Source: CAZSVP01 sp964637185
GTDB lineage: Bacteria > Patescibacteriota > Saccharimonadia > CAILAD01 > BJGX01
Assembly: GCA_964637185.1 (NCBI GenBank)
Contig: CAZWVB010000012.1
Coordinates: forward strand, 1-20,612
Length of the DNA: 20,612 nucleotides
Direction of reading: 5' to 3'
Positions within the stretch are counted from its first letter, which is position 1, and each line of letters starts with the position of its first letter. Positions 12,784 through 18,586 of this stretch are shown piece by piece. Position numbers and translations under genes: made by a program. The notes under the pieces were generated by a model. It was not told the origin of the DNA and did no database searches. It was given only the letters and a program-made list of their open reading frames with translations.

Positions 12784-13929
12784 CTAAGTTTTGAGCTGTC
12801 GAGCACGAATATCCAGCCAGCGCTGCTTGTTGCGACCCACTATAGCACCGACACCAGCCATGGCTGCGAAAAATCCCACCAGAGCACCAACAAAGGGTAT
12901 CAGGCCCACTGCAGCCAAGATAGCCAGCCCAGTTAGTAGCTCGAGTGTGAGACTGCCAAAATTTTGTCGATCGCGTTTGAGCAACCACTGCCCGATACAA
13001 TAAGCAGACATCACACCGCCGAGCATTAGCACAGCTATATAACTACATAGGCCTAGTATAGCTACTTGGTAGCCCACCAAACTTAGCAATGCTAGCAGCA
13101 GTACCAGTGGTACGAGAAACGCAAAAGCCACACCATATAGTATCGATTTGGCAAGATTGGTTTTTTCCCATTTGGCAGTAGCGCTTGCTGTCGATGGCAA
13201 TAGGCTAAATGCGACTAGACCTAGTATCAGTGCGGCTGCCAACCCAAATAACGTAGTCAAAACAATACTGACAACACTAGGTCGAGTACTAGTCTTGGGT
13301 GTGTCAACTATTTTGGTTACTGAGCCGCTAATATTCTTATCATTGGCAATAGTAATCTTAGCATCACTAGTATAGGCTAGATTACCATTGATTTTGGCAT
13401 CACTGGTGATGTTGATATCGCTAGCGTATATCTTTGTATTACTGCCGATTGGACCATCTAGCTTGACCTGTGAGCCAAACAAATAGGCCTGTGTGCCTAC
13501 GCTGCCTGATTGACTATACTGCGAACCAAACGCCACCATTGATCCAGCTATGGCTGACTCACGAGTCAGACTAATATCACTACCCGCTAGATATGCGCTG
13601 CCGTTTACCTTGCCATTGATAGTCAACTTGCTGCCAGCCAGCATCAGGTTGCCGCGCACGACACCGTTGATGGTAATGTTGCTAGCCGCAGCGTAGAGAG
13701 TACCGTCTACTTCCCCATTGATTGTTACATCACTACCAGCCACCCAAGCATCTCCTGTCACGGTACCGTCCAAACGAATCGTCTCACCAGCCGCGCGATA
13801 TAGGCCTTGGTGGGTAGTGTCTTTAGCAAGTACAAGATTGTTGTCTGAGTTGGCTGCCATGGCTACGCCTGCCACACTAGTCAGGGCAAATAGAGTCAGC
13901 GCTAATATTATTAGTATTTTTTTGATCAT
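12784..13929 (-). CDS. Secreted bactofilin-like solenoid fused to a multi-pass membrane domain
   Basis: 381 residues. Residues 1-25 are a classic Sec signal peptide (basic start, hydrophobic core, AMA cleavage motif). Residues about 40-205 hold repeats of the type DGTVTGDAWVAGSDVTINGEVDGTL, with a G at each turn and alternating I/V/L positions, the pattern of a right-handed beta-solenoid as in bactofilins (polymer-forming cytoskeletal proteins). A Pro/Thr linker then leads to about four membrane segments (about 223-247, 262-290, 292-316 and 330-360) and a basic C-terminus. Unlike true bactofilins, which are cytoplasmic, the solenoid here should face outside. Related solenoid-plus-membrane proteins exist in many bacteria and are usually called polymer-forming or hypothetical. 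A cell-surface scaffold is a reasonable guess. Shine-Dalgarno AGAGG is 8-9 nt upstream. Confidence 0.82.
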   Translation of the reverse strand: MIKKILIILALTLFALTSVAGVAMAANSDNNLVLAKDTTHQGLYRAAGETIRLDGTVTGDAWVAGSDVTINGEVDGTLYAAASNITINGVVRGNLMLAGSKLTINGKVNGSAYLAGSDISLTRESAIAGSMVAFGSQYSQSGSVGTQAYLFGSQVKLDGPIGSNTKIYASDINITSDAKINGNLAYTSDAKITIANDKNISGSVTKIVDTPKTSTRPSVVSIVLTTLFGLAAALILGLVAFSLLPSTASATAKWEKTNLAKSILYGVAFAFLVPLVLLLALLSLVGYQVAILGLCSYIAVLMLGGVMSAYCIGQWLLKRDRQNFGSLTLELLTGLAILAAVGLIPFVGALVGFFAAMAGVGAIVGRNKQRWLDIRARQLKT

Positions 13930-13993
13930 GCGGGTACCTCTTTTGTTAGTTGTGTTAAGTGTAATACTTTTGTCAAAACTTTTACAATCAGGC

Positions 13994-14023
13994 TTGACTA
14001 GTTCGTAGTTTGTTCGTTATAAT
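13994..14023 (+). promoter_or_regulatory. lexA promoter with a direct-repeat candidate operator
   Basis: TTGACT (13994-13999) and a perfect TATAAT (14018-14023) with an 18-nt spacer. The spacer contains GTTCG twice in the same orientation (14001-14005 and 14012-14016), 11 bp apart, about one helical turn. GTTCG is the half-site of the Gram-positive LexA box (CGAAC-N4-GTTCG), but here I see no inverted partner. A divergent TTGACA (13971-13976, minus) may be the -35 of the solenoid gene, though no good -10 follows. Confidence 0.6.
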
Positions 14024-14053
14024 ATATGCATAAGTAATTCGATCGGAGGGATT

Positions 14054-14683
14054 ATGTCCAACAAACAACCATTAACCAAAAAGCAGCGTAAGACGCTCGA
14101 CTTCGTGACTACATTTATCGAACAACGCGGTTACTCACCTAGCTATCGTGAGATTGCCGCTGGACTCAATCTGCATTCAGTCGCCACAGTAGCCCAACAT
14201 GTTGACACCTTGGTCAAGAAAGGTTTGCTCATCAAGGGTAATAACTCCGCACGCTCGCTTATCCCCGTCGAAGATATTGAGGAACAGATCAATGCTATGG
14301 GTGTTCAGCTGCCCATCATGGGTCTTATAGCTGCTGGTCAGCCTATAGAGACCATCGAAGGCCATACTGAGACTCTAGAAGTCCCACCCTTCATGGTAGG
14401 CTCTCAGAAGTCCTATGTGCTGCAAGTAAAAGGCCAAAGTATGATCGATGAAGGCATCAACGACGGTGATTATGTGGTAGTACAAGAGAAGCAAGTCCCT
14501 AGCAAGGGTGATTTGGTAGTAGCCTTAGTCAACAACTCAGAAGCTACCCTCAAACGCTACTACAAGGAAGGCAAACGTGTACGCCTACAGCCCTCCAACG
14601 CCTCTATGGAACCAATCTATGTCGAAGCTGGCACTCCCCTACAAATTCAAGGTATCGTGATTGGTCTGATCCGCAAGTACTAG
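14054..14683 (+). CDS. lexA: LexA repressor
   Basis: SOS-response repressor that is inactivated by RecA-stimulated self-cleavage. The 209 residues contain an N-terminal winged helix-turn-helix (about 1-70, with SPSYREIAAGL and the recognition helix near SVATVAQHV), a linker, the cleavage site Ala94-Gly95 and the catalytic dyad Ser129 (QSMID) and Lys167 (LKRYY). All residues needed for cleavage are present and the length is near E. coli LexA (202). Shine-Dalgarno GGAGGG lies 4 nt before the ATG, with a strong promoter just upstream. It starts a plus-strand run of three genes with gaps of 17 and 12 nt. Confidence 0.97.
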   Translation: MSNKQPLTKKQRKTLDFVTTFIEQRGYSPSYREIAAGLNLHSVATVAQHVDTLVKKGLLIKGNNSARSLIPVEDIEEQINAMGVQLPIMGLIAAGQPIETIEGHTETLEVPPFMVGSQKSYVLQVKGQSMIDEGINDGDYVVVQEKQVPSKGDLVVALVNNSEATLKRYYKEGKRVRLQPSNASMEPIYVEAGTPLQIQGIVIGLIRKY

Positions 14684-14700
14684 GCTCAATTGCATCCGAA

Positions 14701-15273
14701 ATGGAATCTACTCAGTTAGAAGAATTTCGGTCGATTTTGAGCAAAAGCAAACTCTTTACAGATGTTCTCGATAGAACAGTAGGTCTGAAATTGCCGAATT
14801 GGTACATAGCTGCTGGTATCCTCTCTCAAACGGTTTGGAACCACTTACATGGGTTCGAATCTGATGCGAATATAAAAGATATTGATTTAGTTTACTTCGA
14901 TCCAGACACTTCATATGAAGCTGAGGACAAGTATATTCAGCGTGGCAAAGACTTGTTTGGGGACTTGCAGGTTGATGTCGAAATTCGTAATCAAGCCAGA
15001 GTACACTTATGGTACGAAGATCACTTTGGTATTAGCATCCCACCATACCATTCGGTGGAAGACGCAATTTCAAGTTGGCCTACTACTATTACTTGTATTG
15101 GAATCACTAAGGACGGTTTCAATATTGAGAAGGTATATTCAACCTTTGGTCTTAATGACCTGCTAAATATGATTGTTCGCCCAAATAAGCGAATGGTTAC
15201 AAAGCAAATGTACGAATCAAAAGTAGAACGCTGGCAGTCTACATGGCCAAAATTAAAGGTTTTGCCTTGGTAG
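14701..15273 (+). CDS. Nucleotidyltransferase family protein (NTP_transf_6 type)
   Basis: 190 residues. The N-terminal motif WYIAAGILSQTVWNHLHG (about 34-51), followed by DIDLVYFD (about 60-67) with acidic metal-ligand candidates, then VDVEIRNQARVHLWYE (about 91-106), SVEDAISSWPTTITCIGI and FGLNDLLNMIVRPN (about 149-162), is the conserved order of the DUF925/NTP_transf_6 family, an uncharacterised branch of the polymerase-beta-like nucleotidyltransferases. The substrate is unknown. The gene follows lexA by 17 nt without a clear Shine-Dalgarno of its own and precedes a pyrophosphohydrolase by 12 nt, so all three are probably one transcript. Base composition is slightly more A+T-rich than lexA, which may hint at transfer. 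Confidence 0.85.
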   Translation: MESTQLEEFRSILSKSKLFTDVLDRTVGLKLPNWYIAAGILSQTVWNHLHGFESDANIKDIDLVYFDPDTSYEAEDKYIQRGKDLFGDLQVDVEIRNQARVHLWYEDHFGISIPPYHSVEDAISSWPTTITCIGITKDGFNIEKVYSTFGLNDLLNMIVRPNKRMVTKQMYESKVERWQSTWPKLKVLPW

Positions 15274-15285
15274 TATAATAGCGCT

Positions 15286-15675
15286 ATGCGAAAGTTTCGT
15301 TACAACAAATTAGTTCGTGACAAGATACTTGATAGTATGCTTGAGAAAAAGGAAAAGATTGAATATCACATACTTTCCGACCAAGAATATCTGGTAGAGC
15401 TCAAGAAAAAGATTGTCGAAGAAGCCGGTGAGATAGACCTCAACAACAAAGAAAGGCTTAAAAAAGAGTTGGCCGATTTGCAAGAAGTGTTGGATTGTAT
15501 AATAGCTGCGATTGGCGCTTCTCCTCGAGAGATCAAAAATTTACAAGACGAGAAAAATGCCAAAGCTGGGTCATTTAAGAATCGCGTATTTATTGACACT
15601 ACGGAATTACAAGAAGGCAACCCGTGGATCAAGCACCTAGCGGCCAACCCAGACCGTTATCCCGAGATAAAGTAG
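15286..15675 (+). CDS. MazG/PRA-PH-like nucleotide pyrophosphohydrolase
   Basis: 129 residues of an all-alpha NTP pyrophosphatase. It begins with YNKLVRDKI, the usual opening of the stand-alone 'phosphoribosyl-ATP pyrophosphohydrolase-like' house-cleaning proteins. The metal-binding motif is visible as EEAGE at 45-49 and ELAD at 61-64 (EExxE and ExxD). A C-terminal segment with GNPWIKHL and NPDRYPEI follows. No other histidine-biosynthesis gene is present, so a role in removing damaged or excess NTPs is more likely than HisE function; this is inference. It is last in the lexA run and its stop lies 2 nt from the stop of the convergent membrane protein gene. Confidence 0.85.
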   Translation: MRKFRYNKLVRDKILDSMLEKKEKIEYHILSDQEYLVELKKKIVEEAGEIDLNNKERLKKELADLQEVLDCIIAAIGASPREIKNLQDEKNAKAGSFKNRVFIDTTELQEGNPWIKHLAANPDRYPEIK

Positions 15676-15677
15676 CG

Positions 15678-16265
15678 CTACTCTAAAACCCAGATCCAAT
15701 CGATACAGACTTTGAATAGATAGAGATTTACAAACGAACCCACCAGAGCCACGAGCAGGCTTAGGATTGCGCTGAGTGGTTGTGTGCTGATATTGAGTAC
15801 AAATTTACCAAAGCTCTCTAGCCAGTAGGGATAAGTGATGTTGAGCGATATTATACCGAGCACTATTACAGCCGCAATCAGCCCAACCTGCATCAGTACT
15901 GGGCGCAGCCGCTCTTGCTTGGTACCACGATTGACATATTCCTGCTCTACTACCATCTCGCTCTTGGCCTCTGAATAAAATGAATATATCGAGTAGATCA
16001 CCACATAGGCGATGATCCCAACGCCCGTCCAGAATAGTACCAGCGTAGCTAGGTTGAGATATTGTGCCTTACCAAATTGTTGGATTTGCTCTGCAAAACT
16101 CGCCTGTACATCTGGCTCGGCTAGGACTGTGCCGTTGGTGAGACGCAGTAGTATCAGATTGAAGTTGAGTAGTATTGGTATCCCAATAGCAAGTATTACC
16201 AACATATACCACTCCCGAACAGATGGAATCAATATTCGTTGTAACTGCTCGCGAGTCGGCTTCAC
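15678..16265 (-). CDS. Four-helix membrane protein of unknown function (195 aa)
   Basis: I do not recognise a family. A basic N-terminus precedes hydrophobic segments at about 18-40, 73-95, 125-146 and 160-190, with an extracytoplasmic loop at about 41-70 and a charged cytoplasmic loop at about 98-120 (YVNRGTKQERLRP). The start is a GTG three nt after the upstream stop (TAG ACA GTG), so it is translated with the DUF4190-like gene. No catalytic motif is seen. Confidence 0.75.
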   Translation of the reverse strand: MKPTREQLQRILIPSVREWYMLVILAIGIPILLNFNLILLRLTNGTVLAEPDVQASFAEQIQQFGKAQYLNLATLVLFWTGVGIIAYVVIYSIYSFYSEAKSEMVVEQEYVNRGTKQERLRPVLMQVGLIAAVIVLGIISLNITYPYWLESFGKFVLNISTQPLSAILSLLVALVGSFVNLYLFKVCIDWIWVLE

Positions 16266-16268
16266 TGT

Positions 16269-16997
16269 CTACTCTTGCTTGGTACCTACTGTTAGGCTAA
16301 CTGTGGTTTGTTTACCATTGCTAGCTTTTTGGTCGTTACCAATTACGATTACTAGATTTGTATTACCTTTTTGATAGGCCTGTGCAACGTTAGCGTTGAA
16401 CACCGCACTTGTGTCTTGATTGGTCCAACCATTTTTGGCCAGCTCTGACTTGTAGTAGTCAGCTACCTGCTGTGAGCTGTCATTGGTAGCGAGCGTTACA
16501 TTGTAGCCATCTTTGACTTTGAGTGACACTATTACGTCTGAGGGCTTGTAGATGGGTACATCAGCTGGGAATCCCTCTGGTACCTTGGCATTACCAATAC
16601 TGAGCGATTCACCGTCCTTGCCTTTTACGTCCACACTGCCATTTTTGGTATCAATATTTACGCCGTTTTGTTTGGCAAATTGGCTAAATGCAAAGATACT
16701 ACCAAATACGGCCAACGTAACTAGCAATGTGATAGTCACTGATACCACGATCGACGCTATGGCTAATCCCTTGCCGCCCTCGTGGCTCTTCTTGATTTGC
16801 ACAAGTGCGACTATACCAAGTATTAAGCCTATTATTGGTATGAAAAATGCACATATCAGTGCAGCTACTGCCAAGCCGTTGGTCTTGGGCTTATCTACCT
16901 GTGGGTTTGTAGCTGGCGTGGGCGCACTAGGTTGCTCTGCCGGCTTGTTGCTGACAGGTTTAGCGGTTTCTGGTGATGGTTTGGTTGTATCTGGCAT
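16269..16997 (-). CDS. DUF4190-type membrane protein with an extracytoplasmic sensor-like domain
   Basis: 242 residues. Residues 1-40 are Pro/Lys/Thr-rich and disordered. Residues about 42-66 and 80-105 form the two-helix DUF4190 module (LAVAALICAFFIPIIGLILG and GKGLAIASIVVS). After a linker, about 135-240 form a soluble domain with VPEGFPADVPIYKP and VADYYKSELAKNGW, a pattern I know from many Gram-positive and CPR membrane proteins (a small alpha/beta domain with an F-P-x-D-V-P start and a YY...L...GW end). The function is unknown. Shine-Dalgarno AAGGA is 7 nt before the ATG. The gap to malic enzyme upstream is 48 nt. Confidence 0.8.
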   Translation of the reverse strand: MPDTTKPSPETAKPVSNKPAEQPSAPTPATNPQVDKPKTNGLAVAALICAFFIPIIGLILGIVALVQIKKSHEGGKGLAIASIVVSVTITLLVTLAVFGSIFAFSQFAKQNGVNIDTKNGSVDVKGKDGESLSIGNAKVPEGFPADVPIYKPSDVIVSLKVKDGYNVTLATNDSSQQVADYYKSELAKNGWTNQDTSAVFNANVAQAYQKGNTNLVIVIGNDQKASNGKQTTVSLTVGTKQE

Positions 16998-17045
16998 AAT
17001 ATTTCCTTTTTTAATAGCTTTATGCTTATTGTAGGCTGCAACTGC

Positions 17046-18191
17046 TTAGCTTGGCAAGCCAAATACACTAGTAAGGGCCTCAACCACGTTGCTATCAAAG
17101 ACCGACGGTACGATATGCTCTGGGTCGGGCTTGGCAACACAGTGGGCCAATGCTTCGGCAGCAGCTAGCTTGTGCTTGATAGTAACTTTTCTTACGCCAC
17201 TACCGATCGCTCCTTTGAACATGCCCGGAAATACAAGAACATTATTGATCTGATTGGGAAAATCACTACGACCAGTCGCAATAACAGCTGCGCCAGCCGA
17301 TTTGGCCTCATCAGGCATGATCTCTGGAGTCGGATTGGCCAGAGCAAATACTATTGGTTCTGATGCCATGCTGGACACCATATCTTTGTCAATCAAGCCA
17401 GCTATTGATAGTCCAATCACAACATCACTGCCTGACAGCGCTTCTGCTACTGATCCACTGCGGCCGTTCTTGTTGGTGAGCTCAGCTAACTGTTGTTTGT
17501 TACTGTCTAGATCGGTTCTATTGGTACTGATTATACCCTTGCTATCTACTACCATCACATCTGCTATACCCCATGCGATCAATAGTTTGGCAACGGCATT
17601 GCCAGCCGCTCCAGCCCCCACAATCACAACTTTAAGTTGTGATTGTTGCTTGCTCGTTACTTTGACAGCGTTAATCAAGCCAGCCAGTACCGCAATAGCA
17701 GTGGCATGCTGGTCATCGTGAATCACTGGTATATCCAATTCTTGTTGTAAGCGGCGTTCGATGTCAAAACATTGGGGCGCGGCAATATCTTCGAGATTGA
17801 TACCTCCAAATACAGGCGCTATGTGTTTGATAGTAGCGACAATTTCGTCTGGATCTTGAGTATCTAGCACAATAGGCCATGCGTTGAGACCTGCCAGTTG
17901 AGCAAACAACATGGCTTTGCCTTCCATTACGGGTAGTGCACCGGCTGGGCCAATATTGCCTAGCCCCAACACAGCTGAACCATCGGATATTACTGCCACA
18001 CTATGGCCGACAATAGTGACGTCACGCAAGTTCACGCTGCCATCAGCAACTGCCTGGGACACAGCCCCCACGCCAGGCGTATAGACTTCAGCGAGCATCC
18101 TATCATTGTCAACTTTGATAGCAGCAGATACCTTGATCTTGCCTTGCAGCTTTTGGTGCAAAGCCAAAGATTTTGCTTTGATATCTGGCAT
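17046..18191 (-). CDS. NAD(P)-dependent malic enzyme
   Basis: Oxidative decarboxylation of malate to pyruvate with reduction of NAD(P). The 381 residues contain YTPGVG with the catalytic Tyr37, the catalytic Lys92 (GKAMLF), GGINLEDI with metal ligands Glu134 and Asp135, HDDQHATAI with Asp160, the Rossmann motif GAGAAG at 192-197, ANPTPEI and GRSDFPNQINNVLVFPG near the end. This is the short bacterial form. NAD versus NADP use cannot be settled by eye. In a genome with little central metabolism it could give pyruvate and reducing power from scavenged malate (inference). The ATG lies 5 nt after the stop of the upstream small membrane protein, so both belong to one operon. Confidence 0.95.
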   Translation of the reverse strand: MPDIKAKSLALHQKLQGKIKVSAAIKVDNDRMLAEVYTPGVGAVSQAVADGSVNLRDVTIVGHSVAVISDGSAVLGLGNIGPAGALPVMEGKAMLFAQLAGLNAWPIVLDTQDPDEIVATIKHIAPVFGGINLEDIAAPQCFDIERRLQQELDIPVIHDDQHATAIAVLAGLINAVKVTSKQQSQLKVVIVGAGAAGNAVAKLLIAWGIADVMVVDSKGIISTNRTDLDSNKQQLAELTNKNGRSGSVAEALSGSDVVIGLSIAGLIDKDMVSSMASEPIVFALANPTPEIMPDEAKSAGAAVIATGRSDFPNQINNVLVFPGMFKGAIGSGVRKVTIKHKLAAAEALAHCVAKPDPEHIVPSVFDSNVVEALTSVFGLPS

Positions 18192-18196
18192 GTCGA

Positions 18197-18517
18197 TCAG
18201 TTACTCAGCTCGATTTGCACGCCACCAACACGTTTGGCAACTACATTGTAAATTGCTGCTGTAATAAGACCAGCCAAAAAACCTATGAGCGCATAAAATG
18301 CCACCACCATGGCGCCTATTAATAGTCCACCAATCAGTCCCCCAGCCAATCCCAAGAAGGCATGGTTGGCAGATGCACCAGCAAAGGTGCCAATAATAGT
18401 AAACATTACTATATATATCACAGCGACAATCAAGGCAATTGCACCATAAATTACTGCGAGTATCTTACCCAAGCTCATCGGATCCACGCGTGATACGGAT
18501 GTCTTTGTTACGGCCAT
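18197..18517 (-). CDS. Small membrane protein (106 aa), DUF3566-like pattern
   Basis: A short basic/polar N-terminus with RVDPMSLGKI, then three hydrophobic segments (about 18-42, 52-72 and 73-93), Gly-rich in the middle (GLAGGLIGGLLIG), and a short tail. The D-P-x-S-x-x-K start before a first long helix resembles DUF3566-type membrane proteins of actinobacteria, but the match is weak. Shine-Dalgarno AGGAG lies 8 nt before the ATG. It is the first gene of an operon with malic enzyme. Confidence 0.75.
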   Translation of the reverse strand: MAVTKTSVSRVDPMSLGKILAVIYGAIALIVAVIYIVMFTIIGTFAGASANHAFLGLAGGLIGGLLIGAMVVAFYALIGFLAGLITAAIYNVVAKRVGGVQIELSN

Positions 18518-18536
18518 AGTTCAAACTCCTTATTTA

Positions 18537-18565
18537 CTTATACATCAATCATACTACACCAACAA
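18537..18565 (-). promoter_or_regulatory. Predicted promoter of the small membrane protein-malic enzyme operon
   Basis: On the minus strand TTGTTG (18560-18565) and TATAAG (18537-18542) with a 17-nt spacer, 19 nt before the ATG and in the 69-nt gap after the Kelch-S74 gene. Confidence 0.45.
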
Positions 18566-18586
18566 TTTTCAGGGTAGTTTGAGCGG

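Noticed and set aside
12557..13000. 147-residue minus-strand ORF across the 66-residue gene
   Set aside because: It reads through the perfect terminator at 12734-12762 and overlaps two well-supported genes in other frames.
15286..15675. Calling the pyrophosphohydrolase hisE
   Set aside because: No other histidine-biosynthesis gene is nearby and the sequence opens like stand-alone house-cleaning members.
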